Of a stretch of DNA of 58,420 nt, positions 1 to 8,680 are shown piece after piece. Every line of letters starts with the position of its first letter. The first letter of the stretch is position 1. The notes beneath the pieces are model-generated. The model saw only the letters and a program-made list of their open reading frames with translations, was not told the DNA's origin and did not search any database. The DNA comes from Leptolyngbyaceae cyanobacterium RU_5_1 (GTDB taxonomy: Bacteria > Cyanobacteriota > Cyanobacteriia > Leptolyngbyales > Leptolyngbyaceae). The DNA is taken from NCBI GenBank assembly GCA_012034055.1, contig JAAUSG010000007.1:1-58420 (forward strand). The letters run 5' to 3'. The position numbers and the translations under genes were made by a program.

Positions 1-1
1 T

Positions 2-79
2 GATTTCAAGCAGATTCCTTTACCGTTGGAAGAGGCTATTCTCTTACCGATTCAATTGGATGAACAGCAATTGGAGTAG
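2..79 (+). CDS. C-terminal tail of a protein cut by the window edge
   Basis: An open frame enters from the left edge and ends at TAG, giving 25 residues that finish ILLPIQLDEQQLE. The tail is acidic and rich in Leu and Gln, and too short to identify. It is called coding only because the frame is open to the edge and ends just before a typical intergenic repeat. The product is unknown. Confidence 0.4.
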   Translation, partial: DFKQIPLPLEEAILLPIQLDEQQLE

Positions 80-150
80 GGATTTCCAGCCCATCTTGCA
101 CTTTTTTGCCCGTATGTCGGCTCAACCCCGTATAGGCTTCGCCATTCAAG

Positions 151-220
151 AAAAGCGATAGCGTAACGCACCGCAGCAATCATAATTGGTGCGTTACGGC
201 GTTGCCTAACACACCCTACG
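151..220. repeat. dispersed cyanobacterial inverted repeat, copy A
   Basis: The arms GCGTAACGCACC (161-172) and GGTGCGTTACGG (188-199) form a hairpin, followed by the tail CCTAACACACCCTACG. Related sequence recurs at about 43806-43840 and 46341-46442. It fits a short non-coding dispersed repeat that is probably mobile and is inserted between genes. No coding content is supported here. Confidence 0.65.
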
Positions 221-308
221 CAATCACAATGAACCTTTAAAATATCCAGGAACAAACCCTGCCGGGTTAATAAAATGGATGGGCAATCTTGAAATCGAGG
301 GCAAGCCG

Positions 309-569
309 ATGGGACTGCGCCAACGACGTTACAGCAAAGAAGAGATGGCTCAACGCGGACAAGAACTCTATGAGGTTGGTATTCGGCAGCAGATCGAAGT
401 AGGCAACGAGGGCAAAATTGTGGCGATCGACATCGAAACCGGAGAGTATGAGGTTGGTGATAGCGTCATGGCTGCAACCGATCGGCTCTTCGAGCGTCAG
501 CCCGATGCTCAACCTTGGACGCTTCGGATTGGACACAGCGCTGTCTACCATTTGGTTCGAGGAGTTTGA
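309..569 (+). CDS. small conserved protein upstream of a clan AA aspartic protease remnant
   Basis: An 86-residue soluble, highly charged protein starting MGLRQRRYSKEEMAQRG. The upstream ATG at 279 is in frame, but 309 has a GAGGG about nine bases before it and begins where the conserved-looking part begins, so 309 is preferred. The middle (GKIVAIDIETGEYEVGDSV) resembles small cyanobacterial proteins encoded directly before retropepsin-like proteases. The next reading frame starts ten bases downstream, so the two probably formed a two-gene unit. Its biochemical role is unknown; an antitoxin- or regulator-like role is only inference from size and pairing. Confidence 0.6.
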   Translation: MGLRQRRYSKEEMAQRGQELYEVGIRQQIEVGNEGKIVAIDIETGEYEVGDSVMAATDRLFERQPDAQPWTLRIGHSAVYHLVRGV

Positions 570-579
570 AAAAGGATTA

Positions 580-860
580 ATGATTCATGGAGTTGTTAAT
601 TTTCGTTATCTTTGCCCTCTGAAATAATCGTTCGTCTTGGGTTGCCGTGGAGAACTTCCAATATAGCGACCTTGGGCGATGGCAGCAAAACTCTGTTTGA
701 CTTTTACACCGGAACTGTGGTGATCTGGGATGGGCAATACCGCACGATCGATATTGCCGAATCAGAGACAGAACCCCTGCTAGGATTGGGAATACTTCGC
801 GGATATCGATTGCAAGTTGATAATGTTGAGGGAGGTATCGTCAAAATTGAGGCACTGTGA
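580..860 (+). pseudogene. decayed clan AA (retropepsin-like) aspartic protease
   Basis: The frame begins MIHGVVN at 580 but soon meets TAA (625-627). From about 611 a second frame reads LPSEIIVRLGLPW and continues through LGDGSKTLFDFYTGTVVIWDG to GLGILRGYRLQVD and a stop at 860. In cyanobacterial clan AA proteases these pieces normally flank a segment holding the catalytic Asp-Thr/Ser-Gly. That segment is missing and the two halves are out of frame, so an internal deletion removed the active site. The C-terminal half still looks well conserved, suggesting a recent event. The product is almost certainly inactive. Confidence 0.7.
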
Positions 861-926
861 TTGTGGGTAAGGGCGATCAGTGAGGTGCGGTATCAAGATC
901 TTCGATCCTATTCTCTGCCTCGTATC

Positions 927-1649
927 TTAAAAAAGGGACATCTGTTCGGATTGGGGGGGGTCTGGTGATGGGGATTCCGCATCGATCGCCGGATCCGACG
1001 CCAATTTATGAGCGTGGCGGGTCGTTTCCGGGAGGCGATATTTGGTAGTGCAGCGCATCACATAGGCGATCGCGGTCTCCAGGCTAATTCGATGACCGGG
1101 AGAAATGTACAGCGGCTTGGTACCAGAGCGAGTTCGCAGCGCGGCTCCAATCGTTTCTCCTTTGTGGGTGAGCGGCTGCCAACTGCCGCGATCGTCGGAT
1201 AACGTCTCGTGCTTACCCACCAGTAAAGATTTGGCCACGCCGACTGCGGGCAATTTGGTAATCAACCCCAGATGACAGGCAATTCCAAACCGGCGTGGGT
1301 GAGCCGTCCCTTGCCCATCACAGAGCAGCAAATCGGGAGTAAGCTTGAGCAGCGTAAGCGCGTCCAAAACAGCGGGAACTTCCCGAAACGAGAGCAACCC
1401 AGGAATGTAGGGAAACGTGGTCGGGCGACGGGCAATGGCCCGATCCTGCACCTGCAAATCCTCCAAACTCAACACCGCAACAGCGGCGCGGGTAATCGTG
1501 CCATCCGCCTCAAACCCAACATCCACCCCAGCAACAAGGTGCGCAGTGTCTAACTGGTCTGTCAGGATGATTTGATCTCGCAGTTTTTGCTGGAGTGCGA
1601 TCGCCTCATCCGGCGTCAACGACCAATCGTGGAGGGGTTCGATTTTCAT
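927..1649 (-). CDS. nfi: endonuclease V (deoxyinosine 3'-endonuclease)
   Basis: A 240-residue protein of normal family length when started at MKIEPLHDW (ATG at 1649). The longer in-frame extension to 1733 is translated from a repeat-rich spacer and is rejected. The family motifs are visible in order: AGVDVGF with the first catalytic Asp, [15 protein letters not shown] with the second metal-binding Asp, and GVAKSLLVG. The enzyme cuts DNA near deaminated adenine (inosine), starting alternative excision repair in the cytoplasm. It is transcribed away from the kinase gene at 1854. No frameshift or missing catalytic residue is seen. Confidence 0.93.
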   Translation of the reverse strand: MKIEPLHDWSLTPDEAIALQQKLRDQIILTDQLDTAHLVAGVDVGFEADGTITRAAVAVLSLEDLQVQDRAIARRPTTFPYIPGLLSFREVPAVLDALTLLKLTPDLLLCDGQGTAHPRRFGIACHLGLITKLPAVGVAKSLLVGKHETLSDDRGSWQPLTHKGETIGAALRTRSGTKPLYISPGHRISLETAIAYVMRCTTKYRLPETTRHAHKLASDPAIDAESPSPDPPQSEQMSLF

Positions 1650-1660
1650 CAGTGTAGTGT

Positions 1661-1696
1661 GAGATGGGGAGTGGGTAAGGGGTAAGGGGTGAGTAG
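1661..1696. repeat. STRR-like purine-rich heptamer repeat
   Basis: Degenerate units of the type GGGTAAGGGGT/GGGGTGAG lie directly upstream of the endonuclease V start. The same class occurs near 11582-11620, 43745-43778, 43939-43972, 44427-44461 and 55702-55734. These are short tandem repeats typical of cyanobacterial spacers, with no coding role seen here. Confidence 0.55.
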
Positions 1697-1853
1697 GCAA
1701 TACAACCACCAAAGACCAAAGACCAAAAACCAATTCTTGCTCATTATCCCGTTAACTGATAACCTACTCCTCTAACTCTGGCGGGATTACTGGCATCGCG
1801 GTACAGTCAATAGAAAGCACTTTCTCTGTCAGGGAGAAGTCCTGCTGCACTCC

Positions 1854-4154
1854 GTGGATGCGATGATAGGCGAACTGATCGGGGCACGCTACAAGGTCAT
1901 CAACGTTTTGGGTTCCGGAGGCTTTGGTCGTACCTATATTACGGAAGACACGCAGCGTCCCGGCAACCCTCTCTGTGTGCTGAAACATCTCACCTTCAGC
2001 AGCACTGACCCAGCCGTGTTGCAGCAGGTACGACGGCTGTTTCGAGCGGAGGCAGAAACGCTAGAACAGCTCGGCAGACACGACCAGATCCCGCGTTTGC
2101 TGGCGTATTTTGAGGAAGATCAGCAGTTCTATTTAGTTCAAGAATTCGTTGCTGGACATCCACTCAGTGATGAGCTGGTCAAGGGGTTTCAGATGTCTGA
2201 GGACGAAGTAATCCCGCTGCTGCAAGATGCTTTGGGCATTCTGGAGTTTGTCCATGCTCAGGGGGTGATTCATCGCGACATCAAGCCTGCGAACTTGATT
2301 CGTCGGCAGGATGGCAGACTCGTCTTAATTGATTTTGGAGCTGTGAAGACGATTGGCAATACCGTTGCGGAAGTAACCGGCGAAACGAACCTGAGTATGC
2401 CAGTCTATACCTCCGGCTATGCGGCTAGTGAGCAGTGTTTGGGACGACCCCGCTTCAGTAGCGACATCTATTCATTAGGAATGGTGGGAATTCAGGCGCT
2501 GACAGGTTTGCACCCGGCTCAGTTGCCCCATGACTATGGCACATCAGATGTTGTTTGGCGGAACCGGGCGATCGCGAGTGATGAGCTAGCCACAGTGATC
2601 GATACAATGGTGCGCTACCATTTTGCAGAACGGTATCAGTCTGCCAGTGACGCTCTACAGGCACTCCGTCATGTGATTATGACTGCCCCAACCATCGTGC
2701 TCAACGCCACCGCTGCCTCAACTCCACCCAACTCCTCAGCCCCAGATTCATTTGATCGCACCTTCGTACGACCTGCCATCGGAAGGAGTCACGCTGCTCA
2801 ATCTGCCAGTTTCCAGAATAAAAAAACGTTGACTCGTATGGGTCTGGCAATTTTGGGAACCGCGACAGTTGCCATTTTGGTACGCAGTTTCGCCGAGGCT
2901 CCGGTCTCCTTACCCTGGGCTTCTCAAACCATTAGTCCGATCGCAAACGAGATCCGCGATCGCATCAGCAGCGGTGAGAAACTGCTGAATAAATGGCGCT
3001 TAGCGTCTTCAAAAAAGCAGGAAGGAATTAATCAATTTGCGGCAGGTCATTATGATCAGTCCGTTGCAATCTTGGAAGTCGCACGGCAGCAGAATCGCAG
3101 CGATCCAGAAATTCTGATTTACCTGAATAACGCCCGGATTGGCGCAAAGAAGTCCTACCTGATTGCGGTGGTGGCTCCCTTGGGAAACACCCTGGATTCT
3201 GCCTTAGAAATTCTGCGCGGAGCCGCTCAAGCTCAGGACGAAATCAATCAAGCAGGCGGCATTAATGGCGTTCCCTTGCGGGTTGAGATTGCGGATGATA
3301 ATAACCAAATCGAGTTGGCGCAGCAAATTGCCGAAACGTTGGCGAATGACCCAAACGTTTTGGGAGTTGTGGGACATGGGATCAGCGATACGACCTTGAC
3401 CGCGGCAAAGGTTTATCAGGAAAAGCAACTGGTGATGGTGTCGCCGGTGAGTTCAGCCGTGCAACTGGCTGAGTCGGGTGACTACATTTTTCTCACAACA
3501 CCCACCGATCGCCAGACTGCCAAAGCGTTGAAAGACTATATGATGAATCACTTGAATAAACGCCGAGTCGTCATTTTTCACAACTCTAACAGCACCTACA
3601 GTCAATCTCTAAAAGACGAATTTAAAGATGCTTTGTACTATAGCAGCGTCAAAGATGCCAACGTTGTAGACGAAATTGATTTATCACAACCTGACTTTGA
3701 TGCCGAGGAAAGTGTCCATCAGGCAATCGCCAACAACCGTGCTGACGTTCTGATGCTGGCAACAGACGCGGCAGTCATCGAAAAGGCCATTCGTGTGATC
3801 GAAAGCAATAACCGCAGACTACCCGTCCTGGCGGGAGACAGTCTGTTTGCCTTCAAAGTCCCCAAAATTGCTAAGGAAAAAGCAGTTGGCACAGTGTTCG
3901 CCGTTCCCATTGATCTGACGGGTTCCCCCTTTCTGCAACGATCCGTCAAACTTTGGGGACAGGGAAATCTAATGAGTTGGCGCACGGCGCTGTCCTATGA
4001 CGCGACCAAAACCCTAATTGCAGCCATCAGCCGCAACCAAACCCGGAGTGGAATCCAACAGGCGATGTCCCAGTCAGACTTCTCCGCACCAGGAGCAAAG
4101 GGAACCGTCAACTTCAAACCCAGAGCGATCGCCAGGAGGAACCGACCTACGTAA
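1854..4154 (+). CDS. Ser/Thr protein kinase fused to a periplasmic-binding-protein-like domain (C-terminus frameshifted)
   Basis: A Hanks-type kinase occupies residues ~12-290: glycine loop GSGGFG (20-25), likely catalytic Lys44, HRDIKPANL from 140, DFGAVKT from 160. A membrane helix follows at about 325-346, then a short TPR-like stretch. From ~433 there is a Peripla_BP_6/LIVBP-like domain (QDEINQAGGINGVPLRVE, VVGHGISDTT). Such kinase/ABC-substrate-binding fusions are known in cyanobacteria and presumably sense an extracytoplasmic ligand and phosphorylate cytoplasmic partners. The start is 1854 or, matching the usual MIGELIG beginning, 1863. The frame ends early at 4154. Another frame continues PTYVTITPMPSGNSKRYGF to TAA at 4216, so one base appears to be missing near 4115-4125. 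Confidence 0.88.
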   Translation: MDAMIGELIGARYKVINVLGSGGFGRTYITEDTQRPGNPLCVLKHLTFSSTDPAVLQQVRRLFRAEAETLEQLGRHDQIPRLLAYFEEDQQFYLVQEFVAGHPLSDELVKGFQMSEDEVIPLLQDALGILEFVHAQGVIHRDIKPANLIRRQDGRLVLIDFGAVKTIGNTVAEVTGETNLSMPVYTSGYAASEQCLGRPRFSSDIYSLGMVGIQALTGLHPAQLPHDYGTSDVVWRNRAIASDELATVIDTMVRYHFAERYQSASDALQALRHVIMTAPTIVLNATAASTPPNSSAPDSFDRTFVRPAIGRSHAAQSASFQNKKTLTRMGLAILGTATVAILVRSFAEAPVSLPWASQTISPIANEIRDRISSGEKLLNKWRLASSKKQEGINQFAAGHYDQSVAILEVARQQNRSDPEILIYLNNARIGAKKSYLIAVVAPLGNTLDSALEILRGAAQAQDEINQAGGINGVPLRVEIADDNNQIELAQQIAETLANDPNVLGVVGHGISDTTLTAAKVYQEKQLVMVSPVSSAVQLAESGDYIFLTTPTDRQTAKALKDYMMNHLNKRRVVIFHNSNSTYSQSLKDEFKDALYYSSVKDANVVDEIDLSQPDFDAEESVHQAIANNRADVLMLATDAAVIEKAIRVIESNNRRLPVLAGDSLFAFKVPKIAKEKAVGTVFAVPIDLTGSPFLQRSVKLWGQGNLMSWRTALSYDATKTLIAAISRNQTRSGIQQAMSQSDFSAPGAKGTVNFKPRAIARRNRPT

Positions 4155-4218
4155 CCATTACACCCATGCCATCCGGCAACTCCAAACGCTATGGGTTTAA
4201 GCCATTGAAGTTCTAAAT

Positions 4219-4277
4219 AGGTGGCAGGTGTCAGGTATTAGGGTAATAGAAGCTCTGACACCTGGAACCTGCCACCT
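4219..4277. terminator. long hairpin between convergent genes
   Basis: AGGTGGCAGGTGTCAG (4219-4234) pairs with CTGACACCTG..CCTGCCACCT (4255-4277) with a three-base bulge. It sits three bases after the shifted-frame stop of the kinase gene and eight bases before the end of the convergent SH3-like gene. It could terminate both transcripts. There is no clear T-tract, so it may equally be a dispersed CAGGTGTCAGGT-type repeat. Confidence 0.5.
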
Positions 4278-4284
4278 CGCCAGA

Positions 4285-4674
4285 CTATAGACAGTTCCCA
4301 ATATGGGTAATCGTATTGCCATTTCCAGCCCAAATCCAGCCAGCGCGAGGGCCAGCGACTTTCAGCCAAATTAAGCCCTCAGCCTTTGCGGTTTCACGAG
4401 TGGTATCAAACTTTTCGTAGGGTGCGTAACCCACTCCAGCGATCGCGCTAGATCGAGAAGGTTTTGAGCGTAACAGAACACCACCCGTTTCTAACATTTT
4501 TCGCGTTGGCAAGATTCGCCGACAGACGGTTGCTTGGGCTAATTCAATCGGTGCAGATGTTGAGGCTGATTCAGTGGGAGTTGCCGCGAGCACAGAATTA
4601 CCCCCTGCAAATTCAACCAACGCACCTATGGCTAAACCGGAAACCACGGCACAGCCAATCTGTTTAATATTCAT
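4285..4674 (-). CDS. secreted small SH3-like protein
   Basis: The start is ATG 4674, preceded by GAGG about ten bases upstream; an alternative GTG lies at 4689. The N-terminus MNIKQIGCAVVSGLAIGALV is a signal peptide, with probable cleavage after the SVLAA region. The mature ~95 residues contain GGVLLRSKPSRSSAIAGVG and WLKVAGPRAGWIWAG, the pattern of a bacterial SH3 (SH3b) domain. Two Cys remain (VCRRILP and the C-terminal GNCL) and could form a disulfide. It is likely periplasmic and may bind peptidoglycan or protein; no enzymatic motif is seen. It is probably transcribed with, or just after, the other exported gene upstream at 4721-5128. Confidence 0.75.
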   Translation of the reverse strand: MNIKQIGCAVVSGLAIGALVEFAGGNSVLAATPTESASTSAPIELAQATVCRRILPTRKMLETGGVLLRSKPSRSSAIAGVGYAPYEKFDTTRETAKAEGLIWLKVAGPRAGWIWAGNGNTITHIGNCL

Positions 4675-4720
4675 TGTGATTAACCTCACACCAGAGTAGA
4701 TTTTCTACACCCACAGCGTA

Positions 4721-5128
4721 TCAGTTAGACGGTGTGCTTGTCACTGGATTAGGAGTCACTTCAAGTGGGGTTTGTTGCCGTTGGAGGCGCAGACGTTCTG
4801 CTTGGTTAGCCCGAAATCGGGCCGTTGCCTCATCTAAACTTTCTTTCTGCTCAGAGGTTACCTCGTCTGGGCTACGCGAACCTCCCTGGATGGCCCGGTG
4901 GATTAAGTTCATCAATCCACTTTGTGGCCCCAATCCCTGACCTGAGAACAAATCTGAACCTGCATCTTTTGTGCGCAGGTCTTCTAACGGCTGAGGAGTG
5001 CCAGTTTGAGCATGGGCAGAGGGGACAACACCACTGGCAAGAACTCCAATCGCAAGCAAAACGCCCAAAGTAATCTGAGCAGAGCACTGAACGGACGCTA
5101 GTAATGTCTTCTGAGTCATGGGATTCAA
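4721..5128 (-). CDS. exported hypothetical protein with signal peptide
   Basis: A 135-residue protein with a clear signal peptide (hydrophobic core ITLGVLLAIGVLASGVV, cleavage near AHA-QT). The mature part is hydrophilic, with a predicted helical stretch (DEATARFRANQAERLRLQRQ) and a Thr/Pro-rich tail. The start may be 5128 or the second Met at 5119. No known enzyme motif is visible. It lies between two other envelope-directed genes on the same strand and is probably a periplasmic cyanobacterial orphan. Confidence 0.65.
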   Translation of the reverse strand: MNPMTQKTLLASVQCSAQITLGVLLAIGVLASGVVPSAHAQTGTPQPLEDLRTKDAGSDLFSGQGLGPQSGLMNLIHRAIQGGSRSPDEVTSEQKESLDEATARFRANQAERLRLQRQQTPLEVTPNPVTSTPSN

Positions 5129-5214
5129 ACTCCTTCAGCTTAGACCATCATTCATTTATAGCTTACCGGGTGAGGACACGTAGCTTCATATCAGAGTAAC
5201 CCAGTAAATCAGTC

Positions 5215-5901
5215 CTATTCAACGGCAGTCTGTTGCTCCAAAATTTGGTTACAGGTCTCAACCGATGCTCGTTGCTCCAGTGCTGTAACGAGGGCTTCAT
5301 AGGTTGACCAGTTCTCTTGAAGCAAGTTTTTGGCACGTAGAGCTGACCAACGCTCCTTCTGTTCTCGTTCAGTTAGGGACAGCGGTAGCTGGGTGAGCAC
5401 AGCGTTCAACGTTTGGCGATCGTCCGCACCGCCCTGCACATCCCCATAGACCAAATTTTCTGCAGCAGCTCCTGCCATCCAGATGGTGCAATAGCGATCG
5501 AGCAGTTGGGCGGGTAACTTGCCTTGCTGTAGTTCGGCGTCAAGTTCTTGCGTGTCGAACTGGATCCCTCCCAGTCCTGACTGCCCCTGTTTGAATGCCT
5601 CCCACGCACTCAAGGTATAGCCTGTCACGGGAATTCCTAAGCGTTGGGCAACCAAAAAATGTCCTGCCTCGTGCCGCACCACTCGTGCCCGATGGTCAGC
5701 GGAAAACCTTGCCAGCCAATCGAGCAGTAGCGTAGAGCCTTTGCCCTGCCAGCTAAAGGTGTCTAAGGTTGCCAATCCTAACAAACTGGCAACCGCGATC
5801 GCGGGCACAAACGGTGACAGGTCGATCAACGGCCCAAGCAAGCTCATCATCGTGATAACAAACACCGAGATGGCAATCAAATTCAGGGAAAGCTGACTCA
5901 T
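5215..5901 (-). CDS. membrane-anchored M41-like Zn metalloprotease lacking an AAA domain
   Basis: A 228-residue protein. Two hydrophobic N-terminal segments (about 5-25 and 30-48) anchor it, followed by RHEAGHFLVAQRLGIPVTGY with the HExxH zinc motif (His77, Glu78, His81). Downstream are WMAGAAAENLVYG and GGADDRQTL, the typical third-ligand region of the FtsH peptidase domain. No AAA ATPase module is present and none is encoded next to it. Such stand-alone FtsH-peptidase-like proteins occur in cyanobacteria and chloroplasts, where they may act with FtsH or in thylakoid quality control. Proteolytic activity is plausible because the zinc ligands are intact. Confidence 0.82.
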   Translation of the reverse strand: MSQLSLNLIAISVFVITMMSLLGPLIDLSPFVPAIAVASLLGLATLDTFSWQGKGSTLLLDWLARFSADHRARVVRHEAGHFLVAQRLGIPVTGYTLSAWEAFKQGQSGLGGIQFDTQELDAELQQGKLPAQLLDRYCTIWMAGAAAENLVYGDVQGGADDRQTLNAVLTQLPLSLTEREQKERWSALRAKNLLQENWSTYEALVTALEQRASVETCNQILEQQTAVE

Positions 5902-5965
5902 GGGAGTGCAATTGGCGATCGGTTATTAGTTTTTAGACTAACAGTCAATTGCCAACAACCAACCG

Positions 5966-6754
5966 CTACTTTGTCCCTCTCGCTTTATAAAAAGTCTCTA
6001 AGCTTTTGCGATCGCCCACAAACCGCCAGTGCCAGGGTTCATAGCTAACCCCTTGCTTATTGTTCTTAGGAAACGACAACTCAAAGCTATAGAATGCCGC
6101 ATTCGCTTTCAGCCACTTGTAAGCGGCTGTGTTTTCAAAACTGGGACTCAGGTTGGTAGCAGGCACGTTGCCATCGCCGATGTCGATCGCGTAGCCCGTA
6201 TGGTGCTCACTGTACCCAGGCGGGGCACTGACTTTGGCCCGTTCTGTCGCCACCTGTCCCCGTTCTGCTTTCTTACCAAAGAATAGGTAATCTTGATCGG
6301 TCAGCGATCGAAAACCAGAAATGGGTACTAAAACCACTCCATCCCGACGGGCAGCGTCTTCCATCTCACGATAGGCTCTGGCAGCCACTTTTCGCAGTTT
6401 GATACTGCCATCAGCCACAATCGGGGCAAGGTCAGGCTGAGGTGCTTCTTCGTAGCGGAAGTGCCCCAGCATCGTGTCATTGCTGGTTGGGGACGCCGAC
6501 GGTGAGGGAGTTGGAGACGCTTGGCTAACTGACTGAGCGGCACTGGATCGCTGCGATCGCTGAAACTGAGTAGCGACCAGTACGCCTGCCGCCAGCGCGA
6601 TCGCTCCTACTGCCGTTAAACCACCGACCAGCAACAGCTTGCGGAATTTGGGTTTAGGCGCAACATCAGGCGTTTCTCGCACGGCGACAGGAATATCGTC
6701 GGGGAGGCGATGGGTGATGTTGGCAGAATTGTCCGGTGCGCTAACCTTATCCAA
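5966..6754 (-). CDS. M15 family D-alanyl-D-alanine carboxypeptidase (VanY-like)
   Basis: A 262-residue type II membrane protein: cytoplasmic N-terminus, membrane helix at ~38-62 (LLLVGGLTAVGAIALAAGVL), Ser/Pro linker SPTPSPSASPTS, then an extracytoplasmic M15B/VanY domain. The catalytic signatures are complete: SGFRSLTDQ, SEHHTGYAIDIGDG (zinc His and Asp) and EPWHWRFVG (zinc His and general base). It should trim the terminal D-Ala of peptidoglycan stem peptides in the periplasm. No vancomycin-resistance genes lie nearby, so a housekeeping cell-wall role is more likely than antibiotic resistance. Confidence 0.88.
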   Translation of the reverse strand: MDKVSAPDNSANITHRLPDDIPVAVRETPDVAPKPKFRKLLLVGGLTAVGAIALAAGVLVATQFQRSQRSSAAQSVSQASPTPSPSASPTSNDTMLGHFRYEEAPQPDLAPIVADGSIKLRKVAARAYREMEDAARRDGVVLVPISGFRSLTDQDYLFFGKKAERGQVATERAKVSAPPGYSEHHTGYAIDIGDGNVPATNLSPSFENTAAYKWLKANAAFYSFELSFPKNNKQGVSYEPWHWRFVGDRKSLETFYKARGTK

Positions 6755-6873
6755 GCGTTAAACTCCTACCTCTGTGAGCGCCATTTGTCGAGCAAGATCT
6801 TAGCACTATGAATCCTATCTGCACGTCTTGGCGGTAAACAACAAGTTGTTGTGCCGTGTCACTGTAGGGAACT

Positions 6874-7281
6874 TTATTCACTTGCCAGCAACATTCCAGG
6901 TGACATTACCGGAACTTCTGCATTAGCAAATCCAGATACATCGCGAGTTACGATTACATCCACTCCATGCGTTATCCCACAAGCATATTGGACAGCATCC
7001 TCGAAGTCTGGAAAGTTCAACGCGATCGCTTGTTCCAACACGCCGCGATCAACTGCGCAAGTATGTAAATCTGTCAGAATTTGCTGAACTGCATCTTGAG
7101 CCACTATTATGCCTGCTACTTTTCGGACTATGTAGTAGATGTTTGTAACGGTTGTGGCTGCAATAAATCCCTCAACCTCGTCAGCATCAATTTTCTCAAA
7201 CAATCTCGCTGCATCTTCTACAAAAGGCTCTCGTTCTTGTAAAAAGTCAAGAACGACATTCGTATCAATCAGAACCCGCAT
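6874..7281 (-). CDS. PIN-domain RNase toxin, VapC type
   Basis: A 135-residue single-domain PIN protein: MRVLIDTNVVLDFL with the first acidic residue (Asp6), FIAATTVTNIYYIVRK, then DFEDAVQYACG and VIVTRDVSGF, which supply the remaining acidic metal ligands. PIN toxins cleave RNA, commonly tRNA or rRNA. Its start codon shares one base with the stop codon of the upstream antitoxin gene (TAATG), as expected for translational coupling. The size is normal and no key residue is missing. Confidence 0.85.
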   Translation of the reverse strand: MRVLIDTNVVLDFLQEREPFVEDAARLFEKIDADEVEGFIAATTVTNIYYIVRKVAGIIVAQDAVQQILTDLHTCAVDRGVLEQAIALNFPDFEDAVQYACGITHGVDVIVTRDVSGFANAEVPVMSPGMLLASE

Positions 7282-7499
7282 TACTGGTACTTCTCGGAGA
7301 GATAGGTAATGTAATCTGCTGCCATATTTTCACTGCTTACTACTGCTCCTTTGGCAATACCGCGCAGTCTAGACAAGCTGCCTTGCTTAGGCACTGAGCG
7401 CGTTTCCGGCTCTAAGGACTCCAACAAAGTCTGTACTAATTGCCAGCGATCGCGAACTGACAGTTGCAACACCTGTTTTTGCAATTCTCGTAATGTCAT
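7281..7499 (-). CDS. VapB-type antitoxin for the adjacent PIN toxin
   Basis: A 72-residue acidic/helical protein (MTLRELQKQVLQLSVRDRWQ..) placed first in a two-gene unit, with its stop codon overlapping the PIN toxin start. Small proteins of this type, with a DNA-binding or dimerising N-terminus and a C-terminal toxin-masking tail (ENMAADYITYLSEKYQ), commonly precede cyanobacterial PIN genes. It is expected to neutralise the toxin and autoregulate the operon. The assignment rests mainly on position and size; the exact fold is not certain. Confidence 0.72.
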   Translation of the reverse strand: MTLRELQKQVLQLSVRDRWQLVQTLLESLEPETRSVPKQGSLSRLRGIAKGAVVSSENMAADYITYLSEKYQ

Positions 7500-7602
7500 C
7501 AGTCTGTACCCTCTCCGAAGCCTATCGCCCTTATTGTAAAGGGTGTTAGCTTGAAGCCACTGAGCAACGTATTAGACTGAGCCTGCCTCTTCAGAAGTCG
7601 TT

Positions 7603-8601
7603 GTGAAACTGGGTGTGCTGCTACGAATGATGCTTGTATCCAAGTTGCTGACTATTTACATTCCGCTGATTGGCTGGATAGGGTTGGGCTGGATCTTGGG
7701 GCGTTTACTGCCCGCGTCCACACCGACCTATATTGGTAAGTTTCTGTTTTGGATTGGGGTGCCGATCGGGATTGTGGCTTTCCTGCGCCACACGCAGCTT
7801 TCGGCATCGCTATGGATTGCTCCGGCAACAGCGTGGACAGCGATTCTTTTAGGAGCGGGGTTAGCGTGGGTGTGGATGACTTATCGACAGCGTTTTGTCA
7901 AAGGAGCTGGGAACTGGGGTCTAGGGGCTAACCGCCAGACTCAAACGAGTTTTTTGTTGACTTCGATGGTGGGGAATACGGGCTACATTGGGTTTCCGGT
8001 TTCGTTAGCGCTGGTCGGACCGCAGTATTTTGCCTGGGCAGTGTTTTATGACTTGCTTGGATCAACACCCGGAGCCTATGGGTTGGGAGTTGCCCTGGCG
8101 GCTCAAACGGGTACGTCTCGACCCGATTGGCGACAACCATTGCGCACGATGTTAATCAATCCGGCGCTCTGGAGTTTTGGGATGGGATTGGTGGGGCGAG
8201 ATGTGCCCATTCCGGCTCTTGCGGAGTCCAGTTTGCGCGGGTTTGCCTGGATGGTGGTGTCGGTGTCGCTGGTGCTGGTCGGGATGCGGCTCAGCCAATT
8301 GTCGTCGTTCAACAGCGTTCGTCCGGCGGTGATTAGCCTCAGTATCAAGATGCTGCTGGTGCCGCTAGTGCTGGGAATCGGGCTGTGGGCACTGGGGATT
8401 ACGGGGCAGGTGTATCGGGCAATTCTGCTGCAAATGGCCATGCCGCCCGCCTTCGCCACGCTGGTGATTTCGGAAGCCTATGAGCTGGATCGAGAGATGG
8501 CGGTGACCGCCATCGCGATCGGCTGTCTGGGGCTGTTGATTACCCTGCCCATTTGGCTATGGCTGTTTAGCATTCAAGATGTAGCCACGGTTTTCAGGTA
8601 A
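7603..8601 (+). CDS. AEC family permease (auxin efflux carrier-like)
   Basis: A hydrophobic protein of 332 residues from GTG 7603, or 324 from ATG 7627. It has about ten membrane helices in two halves. Motifs typical of the AEC family are seen: IPLIGWIGLGWILGRLLP near the start, SMVGNTGYIGFPVSLAL in the middle, and LLQMAMPPAFATLVISEAY near the end. AEC proteins export or facilitate transport of organic or amino acids; the substrate here is not predictable. It is monocistronic in appearance, with the next gene 79 bases downstream. Confidence 0.85.
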   Translation: MKLGVLLRMMLVSKLLTIYIPLIGWIGLGWILGRLLPASTPTYIGKFLFWIGVPIGIVAFLRHTQLSASLWIAPATAWTAILLGAGLAWVWMTYRQRFVKGAGNWGLGANRQTQTSFLLTSMVGNTGYIGFPVSLALVGPQYFAWAVFYDLLGSTPGAYGLGVALAAQTGTSRPDWRQPLRTMLINPALWSFGMGLVGRDVPIPALAESSLRGFAWMVVSVSLVLVGMRLSQLSSFNSVRPAVISLSIKMLLVPLVLGIGLWALGITGQVYRAILLQMAMPPAFATLVISEAYELDREMAVTAIAIGCLGLLITLPIWLWLFSIQDVATVFR

Positions 8602-8680
8602 GTTCTAGCCGTAGGTTAGAAGACAATAAGACCTGTGTTGTTCACACTGCTAGTAAATAGCCTGAAACCTGAGAGACACC

